A stretch of 64,000 nucleotides of DNA from Pseudomonas sp. P7548 (GTDB lineage Bacteria; Pseudomonadota; Gammaproteobacteria; Pseudomonadales; Pseudomonadaceae). The notes beneath the pieces are model-generated. The model saw only the letters and a list, made by a program, of their open reading frames with translations, was not told the DNA's origin and did no database searches. Positions 33,780 to 41,296 of the stretch are shown here, piece after piece (position 1 is the first letter of the stretch; each line of letters begins with the position of its first letter). The stretch is from contig NZ_JACARO010000004.1 in NCBI RefSeq assembly GCF_013386585.1, positions 1-64,000 of the forward strand, read 5' to 3'. The position numbers and the translations under genes were made by a program.

Positions 33780-34546
33780 AGGCGCACCCCCTTCGATGCC
33801 CAGTCGCCAGAAGGCGCGTCATCTTCAGTGGAGGTTGACCCCAGGGCGCGCTCACGCTTGATCCAGCCGGCTAGCTTGAAGCACCAGCCGGCAGCGCTAT
33901 CGACGACCGAGGTTTTGGCGACGAAGAAGCCTTTGAAGCGAGCGATCATGTCTTCAGTTGCGCAATCTTCCGGAAGACCTGCGATCTTCAATTGCGCTTC
34001 GAGGGCGTTGGCGGACGGTACGAACTCAGCGAACATTGCGAACCGCTGCCGGTCGTCTTGTGGTTCCAATGCCTGGCGATCCTGCCCCGCGACAACTTCC
34101 GAAATCTCGCGCTGCTGCTGCTTTTCGGTTAATTGATGGTTAATTGATGTATTGGGTGCAGTGGCTGCACCCCGCTCTGTCGTAGGCTGCACCCCGTTCT
34201 GACCAAGGCTGCACCCCGATGCGTCTTCACGGGGTGCAGCTACTGCACCCCGCTTGATCATCAGGTCATACACCACCGGGCGGCGGTCATGACGATCAAT
34301 GTAAACCGCGGCCAGAGCTTGATTGCCACGAACGATGAGCCCGACCTCCTCCAACAGATCAAGCTTGATTCGTATCGTGCGCTCGGAAAGTCCTGTGTCA
34401 TCGGTAAGCGTTTTGGCTGACGGAAAAGCCCCAGCACCGTTTGAGCCTGCGTAGTTGGCCAGGCACAGCAGCACATGCCGAGCGCTGGAGTCTTTGAGGG
34501 TTTGCACGGGCAAAGAAAGCGCCCATGACATAGCTTGAACGCTCAC
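33776..34546 (-). CDS. replication initiator, lambda O-like winged-helix protein
   Basis: 256 residues from GTG 34546. The N-terminal 90 residues are a winged helix-turn-helix (FPSAKTLTDDTGLSERTIRIKLDLLE). The middle is low in structure and coincides with iteron repeats in the DNA. The C-terminal part (FKGFFVAKTSVVDSAAGWCFKLAGWIKRE) is like DnaT/O C-terminal regions. It should bind the iterons and recruit the P-like loader. Confidence 0.75.
   Translation of the reverse strand: MSVQAMSWALSLPVQTLKDSSARHVLLCLANYAGSNGAGAFPSAKTLTDDTGLSERTIRIKLDLLEEVGLIVRGNQALAAVYIDRHDRRPVVYDLMIKRGAVAAPREDASGCSLGQNGVQPTTERGAATAPNTSINHQLTEKQQQREISEVVAGQDRQALEPQDDRQRFAMFAEFVPSANALEAQLKIAGLPEDCATEDMIARFKGFFVAKTSVVDSAAGWCFKLAGWIKRERALGSTSTEDDAPSGDWASKGVRL
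34153..34252. repeat. iteron cluster, candidate phage replication origin
   Basis: GCTGCACCCCG is found at 34164-34174, 34186-34196 and 34208-34218, each exactly 22 bases apart. It is found inverted at 34230-34240, again in 22-base register, and with one mismatch at 34242-34252. A partial inverted copy lies at 34153-34161. The array is inside the O-like gene, as lambda ori is inside O. The 22-base period puts the sites on one face of the helix. Confidence 0.75.
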
Positions 34547-34671
34547 AGCGAGTTCCCTTGAATACTTTGTATGAATTCGGCAGTAAAACTGATGTGTCGC
34601 GACACGTTTTGAACTCCAGCCAAAAGTGTCTCGGTATGGGATGTATTGCCAGAGATAGGTATCGTGCTCAT
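34543..34671 (-). CDS. small early protein upstream of O-like gene
   Basis: 42 residues from ATG 34671, overlapping the O-like GTG by four bases. The sequence is Ser/Thr-rich with no recognised family. The stop/start overlap (CTGTGA) suggests translational coupling to the initiator. The longer frame from 34785 would cross the terminator and is not favoured. Confidence 0.45.
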   Translation of the reverse strand: MSTIPISGNTSHTETLLAGVQNVSRHISFTAEFIQSIQGNSL

Positions 34672-34701
34672 AATGGCTCCACAGTGTTTTACAAGTTGTT
34701 G

Positions 34702-34730
34702 AAAAAGCCGGGTTGCAGCCCGGCTTTTTT
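34702..34730. terminator. bidirectional terminator between cro-like gene and replication genes
   Basis: GCCGGG-TTGCAG-CCCGGC flanked by five A residues on the left and six T residues on the right. On the leftward early transcript it lies between the Cro-like gene and the replication operon, the position of tR1 in lambda. Read-through would be needed to express the replication genes. Confidence 0.7.
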
Positions 34731-34882
34731 GTTTCTGTAATTCAGCGCCGTCGTCCCCTCCCTCTTCGCCGTTTCGCCCTCTCAAAATCCACTGGATAAA
34801 ACTCCAGCGACTTCAGGTTCCTTACTTCGCGGACAGGCCGGGCCGATACTGGTTACATGGATCGGTGAGGACGGGTGTGATG

Positions 34883-35095
34883 TCAGGCGACCGACTGGAT
34901 ATCTCTTTGGCGGATACACAGCTCGCGAGCGGTAATCTTTCCGCCGGTCAACTCTTCAGCCTTAAATGCTTTTTCGGCACCCATCGGATGAATCCCGGAA
35001 ACCCAGTACGAAACCGCGGCCTGGGAGACCTCGAGCGCCAAAGCTGTTTTGGTTTGCCCGCCGAAGAATTCGACGAGTCTTTCGATAGGGGTCAT
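34883..35095 (-). CDS. Cro-like repressor
   Basis: 70 residues with a helix-turn-helix near residues 14-33 (QTKTALALEVSQAAVSYWVS). It resembles Cro/YdaS-type phage regulators. The start has AGGAGG eight bases upstream. A promoter TTGCAA-N17-TAGGAT on the minus strand lies at 35125-35153. It is divergent from the CI-like gene and should switch the phage to lytic growth. Confidence 0.8.
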   Translation of the reverse strand: MTPIERLVEFFGGQTKTALALEVSQAAVSYWVSGIHPMGAEKAFKAEELTGGKITARELCIRQRDIQSVA

Positions 35096-35110
35096 AAGAG
35101 CGCCCTCCTG

Positions 35111-35171
35111 ATAAGCTTGCTTATATCCTAAATAGAAGGATACTTATTTGCAAGGCGATAAGGGAACTTAT
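35111..35171. promoter_or_regulatory. cI/cro operator-promoter region
   Basis: Two 14-base inverted repeats of one type: ATAAGCTTGCTTAT at 35111-35124 and ATAAGGGAACTTAT at 35158-35171. Between them lies the leftward cro promoter (-35 TTGCAA at 35148-35153, -10 read as TAGGAT at 35125-35130, spacer 17). A weaker rightward promoter for cI may use TTGCTT at 35117-35122 and TACTTA at 35141-35146. Both operators overlap or flank these, so a CI dimer could control both directions. Confidence 0.7.
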
Positions 35172-35183
35172 AAATTTCAGCTC

Positions 35184-35843
35184 ATGAGCACACTCGCCGA
35201 ACGAATCAAAATCGCACGCAACCACGCAAAGCTGACGCAGAGGGCTCTTGCCTTAAAGGTGGGTGTTGAGCAGCCGGTAATCTCCCAGCTGGAGACCGGA
35301 AAAAACCTTCAAAGCGCACACCTCCCGAAGATCGCGCACGTGTGCGGTGTAAACGCCATTTGGCTCTCGGAAAACACCGGTCCTATGACAGGTGTGAGCA
35401 CCTCGGAATCGAACATCTCAGTTGTCGCCCAGCCCACCAAATCATTCCGCTACCCGGTAGTGAGCTGGGTTGCCGCCGGCGCCTGGGCGGAAGCAGTGGA
35501 GCCCTACCCAGCCGGAATCTCGGACACCTACGAGTTTTCGGAGTACGACTCCAAAGGCCCTGCGTTCTGGCTGACGGTCAAAGGTGACTCGATGACAGCG
35601 CCCACCGGCCAGAGCATCACTGAAGGCACGCTGATCCTGGTAGACACTGAAGCGGAGGTGGCACCAGGTAAGCTGGTCGTGGCCAAGCTGCCGGACAGCA
35701 ACGAGGCAACATTCAAGAAGCTGGTCAACGACGGCGGCCGGCTGTTCCTGAAACCGCTGAACCCGAGCTATCCCATCGAGGCTGTGGATGAGAATTGCAG
35801 GATCGTGGGCGTTGTTGTGCAGGCGCTGCAGAAGTTCTACTGA
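35184..35843 (+). CDS. CI-like prophage repressor (XRE HTH plus S24 peptidase)
   Basis: 219 residues from ATG 35184. An XRE-type HTH lies at about 15-45 (KLTQRALALKVGVEQPVISQ). The LexA-type S24 domain has a likely self-cleavage site in VAAGAWAE, catalytic Ser in VKGDSM and catalytic Lys in LVVAKLP. RecA-stimulated self-cleavage would induce the prophage. The ATG lacks a clear ribosome binding site. A TTG at 35148 with AGAAGGA upstream would add 12 residues and is possible, but those residues do not look like part of the HTH domain. Confidence 0.85.
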   Translation: MSTLAERIKIARNHAKLTQRALALKVGVEQPVISQLETGKNLQSAHLPKIAHVCGVNAIWLSENTGPMTGVSTSESNISVVAQPTKSFRYPVVSWVAAGAWAEAVEPYPAGISDTYEFSEYDSKGPAFWLTVKGDSMTAPTGQSITEGTLILVDTEAEVAPGKLVVAKLPDSNEATFKKLVNDGGRLFLKPLNPSYPIEAVDENCRIVGVVVQALQKFY

Positions 35844-36082
35844 TGCCCTCCGCCCTTGGAAAATCATCAACCTCATGGCGAGAGCAGAGCTTCTGGACCA
35901 AGGCGTGGACCTATACTCTGCTGCCGCTCATCGTGGTTTTCACAAGCCACGCTGGCACTTGGCCGGATGGCAGTTCATCCAACCGCAAGCGGGTCTTCAG
36001 CCCAGGCTTCATTTTGCTCTGCGTCTTCGTGGCCGTTATTGAGCTGATGGCGCTAAGCCATTACCATGATGCGTATGGATAA
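35843..36082 (+). CDS. small membrane protein coupled to cI
   Basis: 79 residues. Its ATG shares a base with the cI stop codon (TGATG), which indicates translational coupling and expression in the lysogen. Two hydrophobic segments lie near 23-38 and 56-72. It is followed after 63 bases by the GHKL-ATPase gene. In lambda the membrane protein RexB is made from the same transcript as cI, but there is no visible similarity to RexB. Function unknown. Confidence 0.6.
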   Translation: MPSALGKSSTSWREQSFWTKAWTYTLLPLIVVFTSHAGTWPDGSSSNRKRVFSPGFILLCVFVAVIELMALSHYHDAYG

Positions 36083-36145
36083 CCGTGCAGATGGAAATTA
36101 ACCATAATTGCACAGATGAGGGGCTTATTTACCTCAGGTTAAAAT

Positions 36146-38203
36146 ATGAAAGCCTCAACTAACATAAATGGAATTATAATGAGCCTCTTACTTCAAACAA
36201 ACTTAAAAGGCCGGCTTAGAAACACATCACTACCAAAAAGCCACGGACTTCTTCCCGTATTTGAGGCCATTGTAAACTCAATCCATTCAATAGAAGAGAA
36301 AAATAACCTCGAGAAAGGACGAATTATTTTAGAAATAAATCGTTCGCAACAATCCGTTCTCGACATAGAAGCCGGGCTAGAGCCAATAGTTGGTTTCACC
36401 ATTTCCGATAATGGCTGTGGATTTAATGAAGTAAATTTCAACTCATTCCAAACACTTGACTCTGATCACAAAATAGATAAGGGCTGCAGGGGCGTAGGAA
36501 GACTGATGTGGCTTAAAGCTTTCGATAACGTAGACGTCGAAAGTTATTACTATGATGGGGAAGATTTGAAATTTCGGTCATTCAGCCTGGACGAATCGAA
36601 CGGGGTAAACAAACTTTCGGAGTTTCTCAAGGTGGGTACTGGAAGTGGCTCAAAGATAAAGCTTTCTGGATTCAATGAAAGTTATCGGGATGCAACACCA
36701 AAAACCGCCGCGGTAATTGCCAACCAATTACTCGAGCACTGCCTCTGGTATTTTGTACGTCCTGATGGTGCCCCGAGAATTTCGGTTAAAGATGGCGCAG
36801 ATATAATTGACGTCTACAACTTATACGACACCAATATGATGTCCGCTGCCACGCATGAGAAAATCGAGATCCTCGGGACTGACTTTGAGCTAACTCATAT
36901 AAAATTTAGATATTCAACATCTAGGAAACACCAAATAGCTCTATGTGCTGCTAATCGCCTAGCCAAGGAAGAAGGAATACAAGGAAAAATACCTGGCCTA
37001 ACTGGAAAGCTAACAGACTCAACAGGCGACTTCATTTATAGCTGTTATGTATCATCTACTTATCTAGACGAAAACGTCAGGAGCGAAAGAACATCTTTTA
37101 ATATCGCAGAGGACTTTAACGGAGTTTTTTCGCAGACTGAAATAAGTTTGCGGATGATACGCGAGAGGGTTTTAGAGCGTGCCAAATCTTATCTTGAAAC
37201 TTATTTAAAAGACAGCATTGAAGCCGGTAATAGGAGAATTACATCATTTATAGACAACCAAGCTCCACGATACAGATTTATTACCCGCTACGCGTCACAA
37301 GAAGACCTCATAGTATCCCCAGATATAAGCGATAAAGACTTAGACCTGCACCTTCATGAAATTTGGTACGAGATAGAAAGACAGCTGGTAAGTGAGGGTC
37401 ATGACATCATGTCCCCAGCCAAAAACGAATCACTTATAGACTACAAGGAGCGATTAAATAACTATGTGAGCAAGGCAGAGGACATCAAGAAGTCTGACTT
37501 AGCAAATTATGTTTCTCATCGAAAAGCCATCATCGACATTCTAGAACAGTCAATAATTCGCTTAGATGACGGCAAATACGCAAGGGAGGATACGATACAC
37601 GAGTTGATTTTCCCTATGGGTAAAGACTCGGACTCTGTGATGGCCGACGGAAGCAACTTATGGCTATTGGATGAACGCCTGTCATTCCACGCATATTTAG
37701 CATCTGACAAGACGCTAAATTCAATGCCAATAACAGATAGCGCCTCAACAAAAGAGCCAGATATTTTAAGCCTCCGAATTTTTGACAATCCTATCCTTGT
37801 AAATGATGGGAGTTCTTTCCCCATGGCTTCTCTTACTATCATCGAAATCAAACGCCCGATGCGAGATGACATGAAGGAAGGAGAAGATAAAGACCCGATT
37901 GACCAGGCTCTAGGTTATCTGGATCGCATCAGGGAGGGTGGCATTATGACTAAGTCTGGAAGACCTATACCGGGCAACAAAGAAATTCCGGGTTATGTTT
38001 ATGTGGTATGTGATCTTACACCTACGATGAAAAAGCGTTGCAGGCGAGCGAATTTAAGAATTACGTCCGATGGGCTGGGTTACTTTGGTTACAACGAACC
38101 AAGTCATGCTTACGTCGAGGTAATATCCTTTGATCAGCTTGTGAGATCTGCAAAAGAAAGAAATCGTTCTTTTTTCGATAAGCTCGGGTTTCCTACTCAT
38201 TAA
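36146..38203 (+). CDS. GHKL-ATPase fused to PD-(D/E)XK-like nuclease domain (putative phage-defence moron)
   Basis: 685 residues. GHKL motifs are clear: N-box EAIVNS at 40-45, DNGCG at 88-92 with D88, and the ATP-lid glycines GCRGVGR at 113-119. The central part is helical. Near the C-terminus, EPD with D539 is followed 28 residues later by IIEIKRP with E567 and K569, the spacing of a PD-(D/E)XK nuclease core. MutL/MORC-type ATPases with nuclease partners occur in several defence systems, but I do not recognise this protein as a named one. It is much more A+T-rich than the phage backbone and sits just downstream of cI. ATG 36179 is an alternative start. ATPase firm, nuclease likely, defence role inferred. 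Confidence 0.7.
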   Translation: MKASTNINGIIMSLLLQTNLKGRLRNTSLPKSHGLLPVFEAIVNSIHSIEEKNNLEKGRIILEINRSQQSVLDIEAGLEPIVGFTISDNGCGFNEVNFNSFQTLDSDHKIDKGCRGVGRLMWLKAFDNVDVESYYYDGEDLKFRSFSLDESNGVNKLSEFLKVGTGSGSKIKLSGFNESYRDATPKTAAVIANQLLEHCLWYFVRPDGAPRISVKDGADIIDVYNLYDTNMMSAATHEKIEILGTDFELTHIKFRYSTSRKHQIALCAANRLAKEEGIQGKIPGLTGKLTDSTGDFIYSCYVSSTYLDENVRSERTSFNIAEDFNGVFSQTEISLRMIRERVLERAKSYLETYLKDSIEAGNRRITSFIDNQAPRYRFITRYASQEDLIVSPDISDKDLDLHLHEIWYEIERQLVSEGHDIMSPAKNESLIDYKERLNNYVSKAEDIKKSDLANYVSHRKAIIDILEQSIIRLDDGKYAREDTIHELIFPMGKDSDSVMADGSNLWLLDERLSFHAYLASDKTLNSMPITDSASTKEPDILSLRIFDNPILVNDGSSFPMASLTIIEIKRPMRDDMKEGEDKDPIDQALGYLDRIREGGIMTKSGRPIPGNKEIPGYVYVVCDLTPTMKKRCRRANLRITSDGLGYFGYNEPSHAYVEVISFDQLVRSAKERNRSFFDKLGFPTH

Positions 38204-38239
38204 AATTGGGACCGTGCCCTACATTTTGATTGTGCACGG

Positions 38240-38491
38240 TTAGCCGACAATAGCGTAAAGAGGCTGTAAGCTCTCACCGAATGACAACAACTCTTCAGCC
38301 TTGGCCTTATCTGTCGTTACATGTACTCCTAAATAAAACCATGACCATGCCACTGGTCTAAGCAAAATTCCATTACAGTGACATGCCTCTAGTGATGGAA
38401 TAATATTGCATTCGCCTGCAATATCGTAGCCCCCAACACGACTCCCTTCTTTATAAATAACAATTTCCTCGAATACGCTCTTTTCTTTCAT
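38240..38491 (-). CDS. small hypothetical protein, convergent to the GHKL gene
   Basis: 83 residues from ATG 38491, which has GGAGGAG just upstream; the longer frame from 38632 has no such site. Contains EECN- and ACHCNG-like Cys residues and an aromatic-rich WSWFYLGV stretch. No family recognised. It is A+T-rich and convergent with the GHKL gene, with only 36 bases between stops, so it may belong to the same insertion. Confidence 0.5.
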   Translation of the reverse strand: MKEKSVFEEIVIYKEGSRVGGYDIAGECNIIPSLEACHCNGILLRPVAWSWFYLGVHVTTDKAKAEELLSFGESLQPLYAIVG

Positions 38492-38857
38492 ATCTCCTCC
38501 GACACAACTACCTACTGTATATTCATACAGCATATAATGAAAAATGGCAATATTGAGATCTTTGCTGGGTTTGTGGCACGGCCTTGGGAATTGACTAGAT
38601 AGTGGGTCTAATTCCTTGGATTTTGGCTCCACTGTACTCCCCCCTTCACAGTCGAACGCCCATGGTCTTTCTGTTGCGAGCCCCTACAGGGCCGCACTCC
38701 CTGCCGCGGGCTTAGGCTAAGGCATCCTTGTAACTTCCATCTCCTCGACTCGCTATAGCCCTACTCAACAAAGGTCGCGAGGTATCTGCTTTCCGAGGTA
38801 TGCATTTATGCATAAAACTTCCTGTAGCCCTATTGCCAATATATGTCAGCGCCAATA
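38492..38857. other. gene-free stretch
   Basis: No convincing gene on either strand. It marks the change from A+T-rich inserted DNA to G+C-rich phage backbone and ends at the SOS-like box. Confidence 0.4.
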
Positions 38858-38873
38858 CTGTACGAAAACACAG
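38858..38873. promoter_or_regulatory. LexA-type SOS box
   Basis: CTG-N10-CAG with extended symmetry, TACTGT...ACAGTA over 38856-38875. It lies 20 bases before the ATG of the DUF1654 gene. Pseudomonas LexA sites have the CTG-N10-CAG frame, so this gene is probably induced by DNA damage together with the prophage. Confidence 0.65.
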
Positions 38874-38892
38874 TATTTGCAAGGAGCGAAGC

Positions 38893-39144
38893 ATGAACAT
38901 GGCCCCCGACCCCACACCCAAACCCAGAAACTCCTACGAGCTTGTAGGCCACCGACTGCAGCGCATAATTTCCTCTCCTCGAGTGCAGAGGACCCAACTG
39001 GTGGAGGTTTCCAGGCGCGACGACGAAAGCCCCGAAGCTTGGCATCAGGTCATCCAAGACATTGGCGATACCGCCGGGATAAGGGTCGAGCATCTGGAAG
39101 GCGGAGCCGTCAGGATCGGTTGGCGCGAGTACTGTGACGCATAA
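38893..39144 (+). CDS. DUF1654-family protein
   Basis: 83 residues from ATG 38893, with AAGGAGCG upstream. The SYELVGHRLQRIISSPRVQR block and EAWHQVIQDIGDT are typical of DUF1654, a small family common in Pseudomonas genomes and prophages. Biochemical role unknown. Control by the adjacent SOS-like box suggests a part in the induced phase. Confidence 0.75.
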   Translation: MNMAPDPTPKPRNSYELVGHRLQRIISSPRVQRTQLVEVSRRDDESPEAWHQVIQDIGDTAGIRVEHLEGGAVRIGWREYCDA

Positions 39145-39189
39145 AGGAGCCTGCCACTGAGCGGGGTTTTTATCGCCCATAGAAAAATT

Positions 39190-39231
39190 ATAAGCATGCT
39201 TATTGACGATACAAATAAGCTGGCTTATATT
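39190..39231 (+). promoter_or_regulatory. right early promoter covered by two CI-type operators
   Basis: Operators ATAAGCATGCTTAT at 39190-39203 and ATAAGCTGGCTTAT at 39215-39228 share the ATAAGC-NN-GCTTAT pattern of the cI/cro region. A promoter with -35 TTGACG at 39203-39208, a 17-base spacer and -10 TATATT at 39226-39231 is interleaved with them, so bound repressor would block polymerase. It should drive the rightward early genes from 39.8 kb. Confidence 0.75.
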
Positions 39232-39812
39232 TTCACTCCAGCCAGCAACGAACATCGCCGGCCAGCAGCGGAAGCTGCGCCGCTCTTTAACAGCCAGCGC
39301 AATACAAGAAATACCAACAGACCGTATTGCCTCTGCCGGCGACCGGCGATCAGACGGGTCAGATAGCCCGCCCACGACAGGTGAACCCTGTGCGGCTGAT
39401 CGAGAGCGAAACGCTGGAACCGTGCGAATGACCTGGCAAGCAATGCGCCCCGCAAATCCCAGCGGTAGAAAGGAGATTTAACTGAACAGAATTAGCGCGC
39501 TGAGCCTCGGCTTTGAGGAGCGCCGGACCTCATGCGGTGTGCCGAACAAACTACCCAGGCACAGGGCTGTACGCCGCATGTTGTAGATACCCAATGACCA
39601 CGCCGGCAACGCTGCTGATCCAGCTGGAGTGAACAGGGAAGCCCGCCGCCATACACGACTACCTAAACCTGCAATCAGCAGCGGGGAATAGGCACCAGCA
39701 ACACGCACCGCTGACGCAACAACCCCGGCCTGTCGCCAGCAGCGAGGTCGGGGGTTTCACCGATAGTCCTTGACAACAGGGACTAACGGGAAACCAACCG
39801 AGGGTCACCAAG
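39232..39812 (+). ncRNA. long structured leader with boxA
   Basis: About 570 bases between the promoter and the first confident gene. It contains boxA at 39281, a short hairpin GCCGG-CGA-CCGGC near 39337-39349 that could act as boxB, and later G+C-rich inverted segments. A ribosome binding site AGGAGAT near 39470 is not followed by an ATG. It may be a leader only or hold a small RNA or a short peptide. Confidence 0.4.
39281..39292 (+). promoter_or_regulatory. boxA antitermination element
   Basis: CGCTCTTTAACA agrees with the rRNA boxA core TGCTCTTTAACA at all but the first base, and with lambda boxA CGCTCTTA over its first seven. It lies about 45 bases downstream of the expected start of transcription, where NusB/NusE (S10) would load. 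Antitermination of the early right transcript is the likely role. Confidence 0.65.
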
Positions 39813-40196
39813 ATGGAAGTAACAATCACCAACGGTTCATGGAAAGGCCACCTCGGACGTGGCCTTGCGCCGCGAGAGCTTCAGTTCCTGCTTTGGATTG
39901 CTCAGGGCTTCACCTCGAAAGAGATCGCCCGGGAGGCAGGTATTGAGGCTGGCACCGTGAAGAAGCGCCTGACCAATGCGATGTTCAAGTTGGGCGTTAC
40001 AAAGCGCACCGCTTTGGTGGCCGAGGCTATGCGCCGGCAAATCATCTCGCCGATGTGCTTCGTCCTGGCGGCGCTAATCGCCATGCACGCAATGATCGGT
40101 GACGAGTCGATGCGTCGTGACCGGCGAGTGCCGGAGCGCCGTACAGCGCAAGTCAGGATGGTGCGCCGCGCCGAACAACCGGTGCTGCTCGCCTAA
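39813..40196 (+). CDS. LuxR/GerE-type HTH regulator with hydrophobic C-terminal segment
   Basis: 127 residues. The GerE HTH covers about residues 18-72: LAPRELQFLLWIAQGFTSKE, GIEAGTVKKRLTNAMFKLGV and KRTALVAEAMRR. There is no autoinducer or receiver domain. A hydrophobic stretch follows (MCFVLAALIAMHAMIG), then an Arg-rich tail. It is the first clear gene after the boxA leader and may control later phage or host genes. Confidence 0.75.
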   Translation: MEVTITNGSWKGHLGRGLAPRELQFLLWIAQGFTSKEIAREAGIEAGTVKKRLTNAMFKLGVTKRTALVAEAMRRQIISPMCFVLAALIAMHAMIGDESMRRDRRVPERRTAQVRMVRRAEQPVLLA

Positions 40197-40218
40197 TTCA
40201 AATCTCGAGGGAAAAGAC

Positions 40219-40503
40219 ATGCCTCCATCAATGCAAGAACGCACCGAAGGACTTGCGGCACTCCGTGTCCGCGCAACAATCGCCACTAGCGCGATGTACG
40301 CCATGATCGGCAAGGAACAACCCGCACAGGAGGTTCGCTTCCAGGTAGTCAACAAGGGTACGGGCGCCTATCACGTCGTCGAGCGCTCCACCGGCAAGGT
40401 CATGGGCATGTGCTTCACCTGGAAAGCTGCAGTCATCCGCGCCCAGGTACTTGAGGCTCGCGCCGACGGCAAGAACATCAACATCGAGGGATGGTCCCAG
40501 TGA
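40219..40503 (+). CDS. hypothetical phage protein
   Basis: 94 residues from ATG 40219, with GAGGG upstream. The N-terminal AMYAMIGKE resembles AMHAMIGDE in the preceding LuxR-type protein. The C-terminal part (FQVVNKGTGAYHVVERSTGKV...FTWKAAVIRAQVLEA) looks like a small alpha/beta domain. No family recognised. Confidence 0.6.
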   Translation: MPPSMQERTEGLAALRVRATIATSAMYAMIGKEQPAQEVRFQVVNKGTGAYHVVERSTGKVMGMCFTWKAAVIRAQVLEARADGKNINIEGWSQ

Positions 40504-40601
40504 TCAGCGTAACCCGATGAGGCGCATCAGCAAGATCACAACCGCTCGGCGGCGGCCTACATGGTTGGCACTGCCGGCAAGTGGAATCGAAGAGGTAGGC
40601 C

Positions 40602-40961
40602 ATGGCCGAGGAAGAGCTGACAGCGGAAGCGAAGAAACAGCGCCGCAAGCGCGAGAGGGCAGCAGCGAAAGATGCCGCATTGGGCGTCGAGAAATTTACG
40701 GTTGAGGTCGCCGGCGTATTCAAGGCCGACCTCAAGCGCCTGATGAAGCAGCACGGATTCAATAATCAGCAGGAGGTGTATCAGAACCTGCTGCGCAACG
40801 TGATCGCCGCTGACTTTGAAACAGCGGCCCAGATGCTCAAGTGTGTCACGACACCTTTTGTTGTTACCGAAAAGGTGTCGCAACTGATCAAAGCGGCCGG
40901 AATGAAGTCTCTCGAGGACGAACCATCAGAACCTGATGACGAAATCTATAAGCCGGGTTAG
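40602..40961 (+). CDS. phage protein with ribbon-helix-helix-like core
   Basis: 119 residues. The N-terminus is Lys/Arg/Ala-rich and helical. Residues 29-75 (KFTVEVAGVFKADLKRLMKQ then QQEVYQNLLRNVIAAD) suggest a beta strand followed by two helices, as in ribbon-helix-helix DNA-binding proteins. The acidic end is unstructured. DNA binding is inference. Confidence 0.55.
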   Translation: MAEEELTAEAKKQRRKRERAAAKDAALGVEKFTVEVAGVFKADLKRLMKQHGFNNQQEVYQNLLRNVIAADFETAAQMLKCVTTPFVVTEKVSQLIKAAGMKSLEDEPSEPDDEIYKPG

Positions 40962-40974
40962 AGCACACGAACCA

Positions 40975-41172
40975 TTACTTCAACTGCAGCTTCAGGTGCG
41001 CCAAGTAGTTCGCTGCTTTGGTTTTCTGTTCCGTACCTGGCGGGCCATTTTCGCCCATCAAACCCGATTCAGCCTTTTGAAAAACAGTACTAACAGAAAG
41101 GCTGACCCCGTTGGTTTTAAGTAAAGCCATCAGTAATTGTTCAACTGCGTCAATTTGCGCTTGATTTACCAC
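40975..41172 (-). CDS. small hypothetical protein
   Basis: 65 residues, helical start (QAQIDAVEQLLMALLK), then a short polar region. It has AGGAGG upstream of the ATG on the minus strand, which supports a real start. It is convergent with the preceding rightward gene. No family recognised. Confidence 0.5.
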   Translation of the reverse strand: MVNQAQIDAVEQLLMALLKTNGVSLSVSTVFQKAESGLMGENGPPGTEQKTKAANYLAHLKLQLK

Positions 41173-41296
41173 AGAACCCTCCTTGATCCGACTCCATGCC
41201 GGTCATCCGTTATACTCAATATCAACGATATCCCGCCAGCCGGCAATCATTTCGTTTTACAGACAAAAAGGCATCCGCTATGCCGAGCGAATCACC

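Noticed and set aside
35143..35162. Third operator candidate CTTAT...ATAAG between the two cI/cro operators
   Set aside because: The half-sites are in reversed polarity and spacing differs from the other four sites.
39203..39481. 92-residue frame across the promoter and boxA leader
   Set aside because: It starts inside the promoter, before the expected transcription start, and has no ribosome binding site.
39482..39586. Possible CTG-started 34-residue frame after the AGGAGAT site near 39470
   Set aside because: The ribosome binding site is well placed, but CTG starts are rare and the peptide has no recognisable feature. Left as part of the leader.
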